A DNA stretch of 64,000 nucleotides from Acheta domesticus. Taxonomy: Eukaryota > Arthropoda > Insecta > Orthoptera > Gryllidae. The notes under the pieces are model-generated. The model was not told where the DNA came from, did not search any database, and saw only the letters and a program-made list of their open reading frames with translations. Of this stretch, positions 22,403-34,912 are shown piece after piece (within the stretch, counting starts at the first letter, position 1; every line of letters starts with the position of its first letter). The stretch spans positions 73,505,821 through 73,569,820 of the forward strand of contig JAHLJT010008756.1 in the NCBI GenBank assembly GCA_031308135.1. The letters run 5' to 3'. The translations under genes were made by a program, and so were the position numbers.

Positions 22403-25400
22403 TACCGAGACAAAACTTTCGAAAAAAGTGTGATTTTTTTATCAAGCTTCACATTATTAATTGATGTTTGCAAAGCTAATTTTAAGTCAAAGCTAATAAT
22501 ACGGTTAGTTACACCACCTGGAGTTGCGTTCACTAGAAATGTAGCTTCTGCCCACTGCCAAGGCAAGCGTATCAGCGCGCGAGGGAAGGAGGTAAGGAAC
22601 ATTGCGCATCCTATTGCTAATCGCGTCTCGCCTCCGCTTTACTTCCTTCACTGCTGGAGGATAATGAGACTTGACCCGCAAGTGGGAAGGCGACGAACAA
22701 TCCACGCTGCTGGCGTGGGTGGATCGTGCACACGACAGTATTATACTACAAACTTGAGAAGACGTGCAAGTAGCTAGAGTAGTAACGGAATGACGTAATA
22801 CATTCAAGAACGTGGTAGAATCATTCCCCACGCCCCTGTGAGACCTGAGAAAGCATTAATGTTATGAACAGGAAACTCGGTATTCCATTACGTCGAAGAG
22901 TTTGAAGAACTATGTAGTATATCTAAATTTGTTTTTCTACTCTCATTGTATAATGCTGTCAGTTAAAGACTGCAACCAGTTGCATAATGATAGTCATTTC
23001 AGTACAGTTTTCATTATGATACAGGTTCTTGACCAATCACGGAGAAGTTTACAAATCAAGTATTGGCACTTAATTAATCATTGTGAATCGTTTTAGCAAA
23101 TGTTTCATTCGATTGTGTACATTAAAATTGTATTTGATACTATATTATGTTATATAGTTTTAATTTCCTTTATTATTAGTATTTTTTGTGGTGTATTATT
23201 TAAAATAAAGTGGGTCGTAATTTCACTTTGATCCTATTTGACTAGCCCAGTACTCCTTAGCAGGCGGACAGGTAACCACAGACACTGTGGCAGCTTGCGA
23301 GGCTAGATTTAGGTAGCTGTCCGCAAAGTGGCCTTGGCTGAATCAACTGCCACGAAACTATTCATTGTAAAAGTTTAATTTATAAAAGTCGTAGAAAAAG
23401 TACCGTATGAAACTCGATGTAAAGAGTAAATAATACACTCGTGTGAATTAATACCCATCATTAGATCATCGTTTCATAATGTACTATTTTGATATTGCTC
23501 TATATTTTCCCCAATTGCTATGGCTAGTGTTTAAATATATCAGTTACAATAAAGTAAGAATAATAAATAAGTCACAGATTATAAACATGCAAGAAAACAT
23601 AATAAACAAAAATGCTTAAATTTTATTAATTAAGTTATCTTATGTAGTGTACTTAAAACGTCTATTGCTGATTCAAATTCAAATCCTAACAATAAAATTT
23701 CCCGTTCAAGGAATTAGAATTTTACAATTAATTTGAATTCGTAATCAGTAATCGTACGCCGATTTTATTAGTTCCTTCATGACCCCATTTAAGAACTCCA
23801 TGTTTACGTCATTTTGGTTTATAAAATGTTACGAGCTTTCTTCTTAAGTTTCACATTTTTTTACATTTCATTAATTGGAAAAATTTAATTCGTAGTTCCA
23901 AACTTAAACCTTAGTGCTTAAATATTTATACTTACATCTTAGTGCTCTAGTTCGTGTTGCATTTCTTAGCAATGCAAATAATAAAACTTTGATAAATGTA
24001 TCTTTAGAAACCTCAAAATTCAGCGTGTTCATACATTTACGCTGGATATTTAGGTATTCATATTTCAAATAAAAACGTATGGGAACGCACAAGTTGAAAT
24101 ATTATACGATCTTCATTATTTAGTACTTAAATAAAATTACACGAAGGAAACGCAATTGCATTGGCAATGAATGGAAAGAGGAAACGACAGCAATATGCTA
24201 CTCGAAACTTCAGTTCTTTGTTCATACGTACCCATTACATTACATTTTACTAGTAATATTTGTAACATTTTATTTTTACTGAATTCTTGAAATTGTTTAT
24301 TATATAAATTGCACTGTTCAACACCTGAATTATGAAAAAATAAAATTCAATGTATTGATTGAAAGTCATAAAATGTTGCAGACATTTATTTTTCATTTAT
24401 ATTCAATTTTCCTCCTGATAACTACGAAAATATTCTACGTTCGATTATGAAAAATGGAAATCGTGAAAATCTTTGTACTTTTCACATTATTGCATTCTAT
24501 ACATAAACCAACATCACATTCATCTCACTATGTGCGAACTGCAGATGATTTTTCACAGAATCTATCACACTTTACCTGATTAGTTATGCATGTACCACAC
24601 TACTGGAGTCATAATCTTCTTGGAACCTTCATGTGTGTCTTTGCTTCATGAAATTTAATAATGAAAATTTTCATTGTAATCTCTGACCCTTATGTTCGTT
24701 GCATTAGGATCAGAAGCATCATCATTAGGATCAATGGGCCATGATAATATTCCTCATGATTATTTCTAATGTGAATCCTGTGCATTTCTACATTTTCGTC
24801 TACCCGGATCATAAATGTTCACACATTTTTTATTCTTTGCAATTATATGAGGACGTGGTATTTAGATAAGTTATTCTCACGCTCAGAGTACCTGTTTGCT
24901 GAAACTGGCTGAATGCTACAGATTGTAGAACGTACAAAACTACGGTATTATCAATGTTGATACTTCCTAGTATTCGAAATTTCTCGATTTCTCTTGAATT
25001 CTTACATCTGAATGTAACATTAGAGACAATCTACTGCATATAAAGCAGAATGCTGGTAAATTACTCCGAATAAAAACTATTTTTCTTTCTAATCTTGACT
25101 CTTTCAGTGCTCAACGTGTTCATACGTATACCTTAACATATTGTGATCGTACGTTCACGTTTCTTAATGAATTTCATGTAATTAACTTTAAATATAATAA
25201 AAAAAGAGAAGGTGGTTTTATGAGCCACCACTTTTATTTCGACTTAAAAAATAAAATAAATTACTTTTTTAAAAACAAATATGATAACCTTATCTTCAAC
25301 AATTGAGTAAAGTATATAAACAATGTGAACTTTCTTCACTGTTCAGAATAATGGGTATTTCATTCGCTAGGAATTAGAATTGGTCTAAGCGAATTCAAAG

Positions 25401-26875
25401 TGTAATTAAAAGCCAAAGACTTGAGTCCCAAAGTTTTGAGAACCGAGAAATAACGAACACCACTTACTCATCAGTTCTCACACACTACTGAACCACAGAG
25501 CGATAATGAAAAAAGGAGTTACTATACTAGTAGTAAAAATCGTTCCAGCTGGAATGTTTGTGATGAGTGAGCAGATACTAAAGGGGCTCATATAATATAC
25601 AAGGCTCATATTACCGCCCTTTCCTCTATATATTGCTATATAACAAACACTCTAAATCGAGATCCCTAATTTATGAGCACGAAATATCAATATTTTCTCT
25701 ATTTTAGAACGAGGTTACAACTAAATGGTTTAAATCGATTAAACAATGCGTGTACAGTCTGAATTTTCTTTTGTAACCTACGTGTCTGACAATACAAGTG
25801 TAACAAGTATTAGCACCACAAAACTTTTGCGGACAAACACTGACTTTGTGGACACTCTGGAAAGTTAGTTATGTTTTTAGGTTCTTAAGTTTATAACTTT
25901 AAAGTTTAGCACATAAGTATCCTTGCATACACAATTCTTCTCGAGAATTTTATCACATTTAATTTATTTGTAATTAGAGGAGACGATAACTAGCGAACGT
26001 CACTGGTAGTGTTTCATTTAATTTTGAATATTAATGCCTAAAATAATTTATAAAGTATTTCAAATGTCTCAAGTTCACACACTGGCTACACGAAACACGA
26101 CTACTAAAGTATTTCGAACGACGTAAATGTTCATCTTCCATAAACCGATTGTGCATTAATAGTATCATATTTCTCATTGGATATCAACGTTTCAATGAAG
26201 CCTGAAAACTCACACAGAAGATCATGAATTTAGATTCGTCTGATGTCTTCAAGGTCGAAAACATAATTTCATACTAGAGCAATATAATTGACCTATGGCA
26301 CCCGTTGTGTCATGGTATTTATAAAAATATTCTCTCCGATATTTACATAATTTTATGTCAAGTTAGTAACTAGTCCAGTGTGTTTACACCGGGTAATCTT
26401 AATATTTAGAATCATTAAACGAATATCTTTATAAATTCCATCTTCGTACACGTTGAAAATTTCAAACAATAGTGACGAATGAAATTCAACGAACAAGTAA
26501 GCAATGAGCAGTCCAAAATTTCCCAAGTTAAAAAAATGAAGAAAATTAATAAGACTAATCCAGAAGCATTCGAGACACAATTTGGAAAAAGTATGCGAAA
26601 TGCGGTACAACAACATGACAAGGAGTGTAGGGGTGCATAAATTGTGGGACATACAAATGACTCTAAAAGAGCACATACTTCCTCGTATAATTTGCAACGT
26701 TTGAAACTCTAAAAATTTCGGAGGTTCGCAGAAATGGCAGCCTCTCCACTTTTATATGAGTACTTGCTCTCTTCAAAACAAAAGTAATAAAAATATGGTA
26801 TCAGGTAGGAGTAGGTGTTTCGAGAAAATATTATTTTTCAAATAGCTTTACTTCAAGAAAAAAACCACCCACATT
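22403..26875. other. Long AT-rich stretch, no recognised features
   Basis: About 4.5 kb with no frame showing known motifs, no clear terminal repeats and no SINE boxes. A 114-codon minus-strand frame at 26353-26697 is hydrophobic and lacks recognisable motifs. A mildly GC-richer patch lies at about 22540-22760. Intron or intergenic DNA is the simplest reading. Confidence 0.5.
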
Positions 26876-26945
26876 TTCAAATGAGTGGTGCGACAACAGC
26901 ATATACTTTTTTCGTAACTCGCACACAATATTGTATTGCGATTTC
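26876..26945 (+). mobile_element. Hairpin-ended family, 5' fragment
   Basis: AATGAGTGGTGCGACAACAG followed by CATATACTTTTTTCGTAACT resembles the family 5' end with several changes. The body does not follow directly. Confidence 0.4.
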
Positions 26946-27551
26946 AACCCCACTAACACTTCATCTTTCATTTGAAAAAGTCCAAACCAACTCAAACGAA
27001 GCATCTGCGTTTCGAATCTGCCATTATTTCGTCATCCAGGAGCAGTAGTTATTTCTTATTTCTACAAAATAGCAAACATAAATAAAGCACATCTGTCGCA
27101 ATATTCGCAGCACATTAAGCAAACACGCATAGAATAATTTCACACACGCTTGTCATGATTACAATGAAGTGAACCTCCAATTTTTTTAAATTACTGTGCA
27201 AAAGTCAGCGATCGAGGTAAAAGAAATATTAAATGAAACGTCCAGACGTGAAGGCCCACCAATATAATATATTATCACCTTTGGATTAAAATACATTTAC
27301 AAATATATCATGATTATAGTTTAGATTTTATATCTAGAACGTAATAGAAACATTTGGGTATGAAATTATATTTTCTAAATCAAATGTATTATAAAAATAA
27401 TAAAACCCTGCGTTCTGTACAGCGACAAACATCGCTGCTCAACTATGAAATCAGTTTGTGCACAAACACCAACTTTGCTATTTAGGCAGCTTACCACTTG
27501 ATAAGAACTAAGACAAAAGTCAGTTACTTAAATATATCAATAAAATTTCCA

Positions 27552-27552
<1 letters not shown>
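26946..27552. other. No recognised feature
   Basis: AT-rich DNA between a family fragment and a microsatellite. Confidence 0.5.

Positions 27553-27602
<50 letters not shown>
27553..27602 (+). repeat. (TAA)n microsatellite
   Basis: An uninterrupted run of about 16 TAA units. Confidence 0.95.
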
Positions 27603-27769
27603 TGGTGGTTAAGGACACGTGGAAAAGTTGGAATTAAATGATAAAGATCCAATATTGACCAATTGATTTCCTTGAGAAATATCTATCATCAATATCAAAC
27701 TCAAAAGGATGCGAAAAATGGAAGTTTTTTAAATTGAAATTGCGTGAAAATACTCGTATTTTGAGAAAA

Positions 27770-28400
27770 CTACTTTATTTATATATCTATTTTTAATAAT
27801 AGATTACATCGAATCAAAAAAGCTTTATTAACAATATTGTAGTTGTAGGAAATAGTATGGACTACAGTAAATTTAGAAAATTCAGAGATTTCAACGAAAA
27901 TGAAATTGGAGCTATTTTTTAAGTACTTTGTACTAAAATAGGGAATTTTTAATACAAACGTTTGAAATCATTTTTGAAAAAAGTTTGAAAATGTTGAGAC
28001 TAAATGTAAAATACCCCCAAAAAATCAAAATATCCATTACTCCATCGCCACCTGTCCGTCTTTCACAGATGACACCTTTCATTACTCCATTTAATTACGT
28101 CAACCAGACCGCATCAGAAACCCCACACTTCAATAACGTGGTGAAAGCAAGATGCGGAAAAAAAATTAATTTTTGCAATATTCGAAAATTCAGGGTTTTC
28201 TGCGAAAATGGATGCACTAATTTTATGAATGTACTTTTCTTTATCTGAGAAAAAATAGAGCAACTTTAGATAAAATTTTGGAAATATTCTTGAGGCTTCA
28301 TGTACAGCACCCTTAAAAAAGAAAATATTTTTTCGGTATCAGTAACTCACAATACGAGTATTCTCACAACGCAATGTGTTAGAGGAATACTTTAGTGGCT
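27770..28400 (+). mobile_element. Hairpin-ended family, highly degenerate copy
   Basis: Partial blocks appear in family order: GAAAATGTTGAGACTAAATG with AAAATACCCCC; a second pass with TTTGCAATATTCGAAAATTC and AGGCTTCATGTACAGCACCC; then TTTTTTCGGTATCAG and ACGCAATGTGTTAGAGG. Two GGCTTCATGTA-type blocks suggest an internal duplication or two overlapping fragments. The terminal palindrome is absent. Confidence 0.5.
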
Positions 28401-29335
28401 GTAGAAACAAGAAATTCGCGCATATTCGGAATCAGGACTCACTAAACGAGCTTTTCCATTTCAAAAAGAGCTGCTTTTGCCGCAGCGTTAAAATTCTTTC
28501 TCTACTTTAAATAAGAAGTAGCAGTAGTGTGCGAGAAAGTAAAATGGAGGTGCCCATCTGTGTCCTCGCGGAAAGGACTGCAAGTTCAAAACGTGTTCAA
28601 AATATATATGCCCTTGCCATTCCTCTACAACTCAACAACTTTTTAAATATCTACAATTTAATAAAGTTGTTCTGAAAATATCAAATCCAAGACAATAAAC
28701 CTTGTTGTAAAATGGCTTGGAAAGTTGGGCCATACTCTAAAACTTCGATTACACCGAAAATTTGGTGTATGTGAGTGTAGAACTGTTAGGAAAATTCTGT
28801 ATATTCACAACATGAAAAATAGAAATCCCCCAAAACATTTTTAATAGTGACTTCATTTATGTGGCGAGACTCGGGCCATCATTTCATGTCGTTCATTATT
28901 AAGTCTCGAAGATTAATGTGTTGTGGGTGGTTTACACTTTCTGGAACAATGCAATCAATATTCACAATGAACACAAGAGTTCAATGTTATGACAATTAAA
29001 TGGAAATATTTTATATTTACCCCGATCTGCGTATGTATGTTGTAGGGAAATACGCAATTAATTCCTACTGTGATATACAATACATGGCGAAGTGAAATAG
29101 TTGACGGGAAATGCCGGGAGAAGCTTGAAATGTGAGGTGCAGGCGGTTACTAGGGGGGTTGTTGTGGTGTCATACAAGCAGGAAGGACAATACAGGGGGC
29201 GAATATTTGTTACCGGTTGAGAGTCCGCGGTTGCTAGGGGGGTTGCTATGGTGCAGGGCGGGGAAATAAAACAATTTGATACCACGTTAAGGGAATCAGT
29301 GGTAGACGCATGATATGAAGTCATTTGAGGGAATG
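28401..29335. other. No gene; short internal duplication
   Basis: Mostly AT-rich. CGGTTACTAGGGGGGTTG (about 29144) recurs as CGGTTGCTAGGGGGGTTG 84 bp later (about 29228), just upstream of the gag-like remnant and possibly part of it. Confidence 0.4.
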
Positions 29336-29680
29336 GGTTATAGGTCGCAAACCGGAAGAGTTAGAAATCACGGGAAAGTAAAACAAGTGGCAAGAAACTG
29401 CCACCTACGGGTAGAACATCACTTTCTTTCATCTGCTAGACAGTGAAGGGTACGGATCGCTCCTGAGTAACGAGGAAAGTCATTGTGAATTATAAGTATT
29501 CCACAGTGTCGTAGTGGACTCGGGTGCAGCAGTTAAATAGACTTATTGCATATTCGGAAGAAATTTAAATATTATTCGGGCAGAATTTAAGTCGACCGAC
29601 GGAACATTTATTACATTCGTAAACGGCGACGTGGAATTCAAAGGACAGTTCGCAGTGTCGCGGCGAAGCTAAATTCATAC
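29336..29680 (+). pseudogene. gag zinc-knuckle / protease remnant of an LTR retrotransposon
   Basis: One frame reads VRNHGKVKQVARNCHLR (29360-29410). This keeps the C-x2-C-x4-H-x4-C spacing of a retroviral-type zinc knuckle, with only the last Cys intact and the other three ligands replaced. About 100 bp later another frame reads VVVDSGAAVK (D at 29517), then after a stop NLNIIRAEFKSTDGTFITFV and NGDVEFKGQFAVS. DSGA followed by spaced G-rich strands is the retropepsin pattern. The gag-to-protease order fits an LTR retrotransposon. No reverse transcriptase follows. It is heavily decayed. Confidence 0.5.
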
Positions 29681-30343
29681 GCCGTTTGTCAATATGAATG
29701 AGAACTTTCGATACTTACGGTGACGCGAGTACTAGAACATTTTGATAACTCGGGGAAGGGAAGAAACCACGGAAAGTAGTAGAATTCTTAGCATAGCAGT
29801 CATTGTTAATTTTTTTGTTCGATCGTACACAGTTCGCGAGTAGGCGCCCATCAGGGACGCAGAGTAGGGACATTCATTTATATGTCAGTTAGATTTAGGT
29901 GATAAAGAGGAAAATGCCGTGGATTTTCAAGAAAAAAGCAGAGGTACCAGGTCCCGGTCGGTGATTAGAAGAACGAAGACGTCCCGAGGAGGATCGGAGG
30001 ATCATCTGGATTTGTTTCTTGGGGGTGACATCTCACAACGCCAAGAGAGCACAGGGTACCATTTTGTTTTAAATATCAGAGGTCATGACCATTCAGGCAA
30101 ATTAAACAATATGATTGAAATAACGTTGGCTGAATAAATTAACTTTTCTTATTTGAAAAAATTAAATACATGGTTATCATTGTGCAACCTGGCACGTAAT
30201 TTAGTGCCACAGTATAAGCGGATAGCTACATAAAACTGAACCCAAACGACTGAGCCAACACGGCAAAGTACGATTAATTAATGTAAAGCTATTCTTACTT
30301 GGAATTGTTTCCTAGCGCCCACTCAAAAGAAAAGTAATTAGCA
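29681..30343. other. No recognised feature
   Basis: The sequence may continue the decayed retrotransposon, but a 72-codon frame at 29919-30137 shows no motif I recognise. Confidence 0.4.
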
Positions 30344-30440
30344 GATTTATTTATTTATTTATTTGTCAAAAAAACAGTAAAAACTGTATATGACGTGTGG
30401 GGAAAGAAATTTATCTGCGCACATTTTCTTGAGGGCCAGA
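30344..30440 (+). repeat. Short dispersed repeat R, copy 1
   Basis: A (TTTA)n run, GTCAAAAAAACAG, then the small hairpin ACAGTAAAAACTGT and ATATGACGTG followed by GGGGAAAGAAATTTATCTGC. The same order is seen at 34337, 49648, 50146 and 61735, all on the plus strand. Confidence 0.65.
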
Positions 30441-30905
30441 ATTTTATTAAAAAACAAAACAAAAAAAACGAAAAAATGAATTTAGAAAATAATTATTTTA
30501 GAAAAATAAAGATATTTGAAAAATGTTTTTTCCCGAGTTATAGAAAATCAATTTCAACTGTAAATGAACTACAAGCAAAAGATTGAGTCAATCAGTAAGT
30601 GTAGGACATGTTAAGTTAACAGTGAGGATATATAGAAAATGGGGGAAAACTTTTACAAATGGCAGCCGAACGTGGGGCGAATAAAGTTTCGTATTAATAT
30701 AGTAAAGAAAAAACTTTACTCTTTGTTCACCTTATCTTCAAAATAAAATGCGTCACATACATCGTTGCCAGACGATCAAATGTATATCCCAGTACCAACC
30801 TTCAAAAATCCTTATACTTTCACAAAAATTCTTGGTACCAATGTCAATTTATTTAAATTCTGAAATTGTTTAAATGATAACTCTATTATGTTTTAAACGA
30901 CCACA
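30441..30905. other. No recognised feature
   Basis: A-rich then mixed AT-rich sequence without supported genes. Confidence 0.5.
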
Positions 30906-30984
30906 AGAAGTTCGTTAAACTTAGCTCAATATCGAGTCATTTTTGTAAAATGAATCGATATTGAGTTGAGTTTAACGAACTTCT
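30906..30984. repeat. Strong 30 bp inverted repeat (hairpin)
   Basis: Arms 30906-30935 and 30955-30984 pair at 28 of 30 positions around a 19-base spacer. They begin AGAAGTTCGTTAAACT on both strands. No similar sequence was noticed elsewhere in the window. Confidence 0.9.
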
Positions 30985-31042
30985 ATACGATAAACTAAAT
31001 GGAAGATGGTTTTATGTGGAATGGTTGAATCCTTTTGTACTA

Positions 31043-31095
31043 TAGCACGTGCTAGAAAATGGTTTATCAGACTGTGGTTTCACAGTCTGATAACC
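31043..31095. repeat. Palindrome plus second hairpin
   Basis: A perfect 12 bp palindrome TAGCACGTGCTA (31043-31054) is followed by a hairpin with 13 perfectly paired bases, TTATCAGACTGTG / CACAGTCTGATAA, around the loop GTTT (31064-31093). It lies 60 bp from the larger hairpin at 30906. Confidence 0.9.
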
Positions 31096-31714
31096 ACAGT
31101 TATTAGTTTAATTTTTGTAATATTAGTGATAGTGTTCAATTATTGAATGAAAAAGATTATACGTATCTTAAATCGTACATCATCAATAACCGTACACCAA
31201 AAATCCTGGTATTTAAGCATACTAGTATATCATCATCCTGGTACATGGTATCACACATTAAGAATCTTAACGTGAGAATTGTATGACATCCTTCTTTCCA
31301 GCAAGCACAATCCTAATTTTCGAACCCAGCTTTTTCAAATATCATTTAAAACAACAAAGTCTGTTAACATTTATAGTAGATATTCAAGGTTGTACAGTAT
31401 TTAAATACTTGTATTTGGAATGTGCATTTTAAATACATTTTGTATTTGAAAAACAGTATTTTTATTTTTTGCACATGTATTTTGGAGATATATTTAAACA
31501 CTTAAAACAGATGTTTTAATATACTTTAATAAAAATAAAATTCGTTGATCGTATTTTTGTTTTCCAATGTTCGTGGCATTCCAAAGTTTGTGACCCAGAT
31601 ACATCTGAAATGTTTTGTCCACTTTCGTGGATTTTTTATTTCATTACATCGAGAATACACATTTATTAAAGTTAGTTATTGTTCAAAAATACATGGAAAA
31701 ACACATTTCTTCAA
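31096..31714. other. No recognised feature
   Basis: AT-rich, with repeated TATTTAAATAC-like words near 31400-31500 and again near 32480-32545. Confidence 0.4.
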
Positions 31715-32000
31715 TATCTAATAATGCACATATAAAAATCCTTAAATTATACCCATTCATTAATAGAAAAACAAAACTCTCAACTTATTCAAGTACCTTA
31801 ATTTATAAATCTCTCATTCGTCCCTCAATAACATTCTTATCCTGTATGGGGTGACATCCAAAGCCTATAAACACATGTTAGAAGTTATTCAAAAATTTTT
31901 TTACGTCAAATATTAAAAGCTCCTTGATTTATTCGCAAAGACACATTTTTAAAAGAACAAGTTATAGATTCAATAAGTACGTGGATTTCAAAATGATCAA
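31715..32000 (+). pseudogene. jockey-like non-LTR retrotransposon RT C-terminus
   Basis: Non-LTR RT proteins of the jockey group end in a conserved thumb-side region. Here one frame (to 31854) reads LKLYPFINRKTKLSTYSSTL then IYKSLIRPSITF, matching the family's LYPL-NRKSKLS-xxK-LLYKSLIRPxLTYA order. After a frameshift the DNA reads FLRQILKAP, a stop, FIRKDTFLKEQ, matching the F-R-I-xAPWxIRNDTLH-type motif. RT catalytic motifs, endonuclease and poly(A) tail are not present. It is a 5'-truncated dead fragment, typical of LINE insertion. Confidence 0.7.
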
Positions 32001-32679
32001 ATCATTTGTATTCTTCTTTTCCATCTTCTCCATCAATGTATACGTTTAAATCAGGCAAATCTTCTAATAATTTTTCTCGCATTAAGACTCCATATTCAAG
32101 AAATTTTTCAACGTTAATTAGCAGTATGAAATTCAAACTAAAATAAAATATTAAATTAATTGTAAAAGTTATTATTTAGGACCCTTTTTGGGTAATTTTA
32201 GAAATTATAATTCAATAGTTAATTATAGTTAACTAAATTATGAAAGAAATGTAACGTACACGTCCTTGAGAGACATTTATATGTCGATGGAGGAGAATAA
32301 ATATTTTTTTAATTGTTCAGAAATGTATGTGACTGTCAATTAGTAATTTACTGTAAATGAAAATCACAATATATCGTTGTAATAAAAATATATTTTTCTA
32401 TTGTATGTGCTTTTACTGTTTCTAGTATTTTAAATATGTATGTATTTAGCAAATCAAAACTGAATGTATTTTGAGTATTATTTAAATAATTATTTACAAA
32501 CTATTTTGATGAAGTATTTAAATACTACATTTAAAGTATTTTGCCCCTGCATGTCCACACCGAATTAGGTGAAGTTTCCCTTCTGCTGAATTGGTCGACC
32601 ACCAAATCGATAACGAAAAAATATATCGAAATAGAAGTTAATTACAGTTGCTAGGCGTTTTAACACGGAAGAGTAGGAC
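32001..32679. other. No recognised feature
   Basis: AT-rich; may include the untranslated tail of the jockey-like fragment, but no boundary is visible. Confidence 0.4.
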
Positions 32680-33030
32680 CATGCACCCCATTTTGCGAGG
32701 GCGGATGCGGCTTTGCAGACAGCGCGATGCGTTACTTCGCGAGGGAAACCCCGGCCCCAACTCCCCCCCCCCCACGCAGCCATCCCCGCGTCATAACGAC
32801 TTCAATAAACAGAGCCATAACAGGAAGCCGCGCGCACCCTTGGTCCCTTGGGCCCTTGCGACATTCCGCGCCGTATCAACTTCGGCGCGATCTCCTCGTC
32901 TTCCTGCCCGCCCTTCCCTCCGCATTAGGCTGCTTGCGCGGGGAGCGGATGGGGTGGGAGCGAGGCGTAGCGATCCTGTCGCTGGCGGATTGTTGACTCT
33001 AACTACGCTGGTAACGAGCAGGGCTGCGGA
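32680..33030. other. CpG-rich island with poly-C tract
   Basis: GC-rich with frequent CpG and a run of about a dozen C near 32764. Overlapping open frames in several phases follow from composition. No TATA, splice or protein motif supports a gene. A promoter-type island remains possible. Confidence 0.4.
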
Positions 33031-34336
33031 TGATGTTGCATGACCACCGAATTTATTTGTTAAATTGTTAAAGCTTCGGAAACACGTGATAGATTTGGGA
33101 GAGAATTGAAAGTTATGAAATTATGCGAAAGCATATTGTCGGGTCTCATCTTGTTCGAGTAACGTCAAGTTTTTGTAAAGTAGAACGTACTAAGGGCCTT
33201 GCAAAAAATGTATTGTCGAGAGTGTGTGTGGAAATTCAGGTTCTGCAGGAGCAAAAATGATGCTCCGAGTATGCCGAATTTATTTTCCAAGGCAAAAGGC
33301 ATTTAAGATATGCAAATTACTGGAATCTGGTACATATAGTGAAGACCTGAAGGAGAGAAAGATTCTGAAAACAATTAATTCAAACCATAATGCACATTGC
33401 AGACATGTGATTTTATTTATTTCTATTAGAACATTTGAAAGAGCATTATTTATGGACAAATTCTCTTTCTCCCACATGTGCTTCCACATATATTTTATCA
33501 ACTTAATTCAATAGAAAAATCAGAAGAAATAAATAAGGTAACGTCCAAAACGCTACTGTTTGTGAATAACATTTGAGAGTAAAGGTCTCAAGTGCATTCT
33601 TCAGAATTTTCAAGAAATCCTTCACGGGCTTCTATGGATGATGAATGATTTTGGAATTGTGAAACAATAAAATTTCAGAAACTCACTGTGATGTAGCTAA
33701 ATGCTCACAAAAGTGTAGGTTAAAAGATTTATATTTACTAAGAAAATTCCTTATTATAAATATTAATTGTGGTATTTACAACTTTGCTCTATAAGGCAAA
33801 GTTCTCTTGTCTGAAAAAATCTTGTCTGAAGCTTATTTGGAGTTTTGATTAATAATAAATTTCATGAATTTATTTTCACTTTTTTTTCATTGGAATTATT
33901 GTTTGTTGTACTTTTTAATCAACGTATCTATGAGTACTTAGGAAGATTTTATATTATTAATTTGCATAGGTGATCAAAATTGTGATTTGAATGAAGGATA
34001 CGGCAAGAACGTTGTACACTCAGTGCTGGAACGAATTACGGACACAAAAAGACATTTGCGAGACACTAATTTCTAAGGACAGACTCGAAGGTGAGGAATA
34101 GAATAATTTGTGGCATCTTCGAAGAAGGGCGACCATCTGACCCACTTGCGGCAACGTGGGGAGGAGGTAGTTTCCTCCGATCGATTATTACGAAACGAAC
34201 TGACAATAACGGCGAGAGAGTCGCCCAAGAATTAAAACACACCTCATCGGACATGGACACACCAAAATACGAGACTGGCTCCCTTTCTTTCAATAAAATT
34301 CAATAAAACCAACCTAAAGTTGAAAGCAAGGGACTT
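33031..34336. other. No recognised feature
   Basis: AT-rich, with a moderately GC-richer patch at about 34080-34270. No protein motifs, boxes or repeat ends recognised. Confidence 0.45.
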
Positions 34337-34395
34337 TTGATTTGATTTATTTGGCCAAAAAGACAGTGAAAACTGTGTATGATGTATGGGGGAGA
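34337..34395 (+). repeat. Short dispersed repeat R, copy 2
   Basis: GATTTATTTGGCCAAAAAGA then ACAGTGAAAACTGTGTATGA and TGTATGGGGGAGAAG. It abuts repeat P copy 2 at its 5' edge. Repeat P copy 1 (147) has no R sequence before it, so the two are separate units placed side by side. Confidence 0.6.
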
Positions 34396-34912
34396 AGATT
34401 TGATTAAGAATCTCAGTCTTCTTTTTGTTAGCGTCATTTATTTCTAACATGTAATTGTTAAAATTTGTATTTATCAAGGTTTTATCTTTTTCACATGAAC
34501 GTGTAACAACGTTCGTCATAAATTTAAATATCAAGTTATTTAAGGTCTGAGATTCTGAGATCATATGTATATATCAATAATTTTGTTTGATACTCACTTT
34601 ATCGGCCTACTTCTTTATAATAAGTCCAAAACCAATGGTGAAATTCTTTCTAGTGTGAGTACAGTTCGTGTTTTATGTAATATTTTTCCATTGTATCTTG
34701 TTATTTCTCAAAACATATGTACAGGTTGATTTCCTTTTTGTTCTCTATTTTAACTATTTCTAATGTGTACTTTTTTATAATTTTAGTTATTCGAAAATAT
34801 GTGTATTGGCCTGAAGATGAAGGTGCATCAACCTTCGAAACGTAGCCACAAACATGTTTTTAATGTAATAAATATGACTGTCCGAAATTTTTTGTTGGAT
34901 CTTTTTGAACTT
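34396..34912 (+). repeat. Dispersed repeat P, copy 2 (fuller)
   Basis: Aligns with 147-572 throughout and adds the 65 bp segment missing there. Near the 3' end CTGAAGATGAAGGTGCATCA (34811-34830) leads into ACCTTCGAAACG. GAAGGT (34819-34824) pairs perfectly with ACCTTC (34831-34836) around GCATCA. This has the look of a hammerhead core (CUGANGA, stem, GAAA), but one extra U follows the core and no helix III is present. Confidence 0.8.

Noticed and set aside
26353..26697. 114-codon hydrophobic minus-strand frame
   Set aside because: No motif, no start context or polyA support, and the base composition equals the background.
467..34860. Functional hammerhead ribozyme in repeat P
   Set aside because: Helix III and a clear cleavage triplet are missing in both copies and the core has an extra base; kept only as a hammerhead-like motif.
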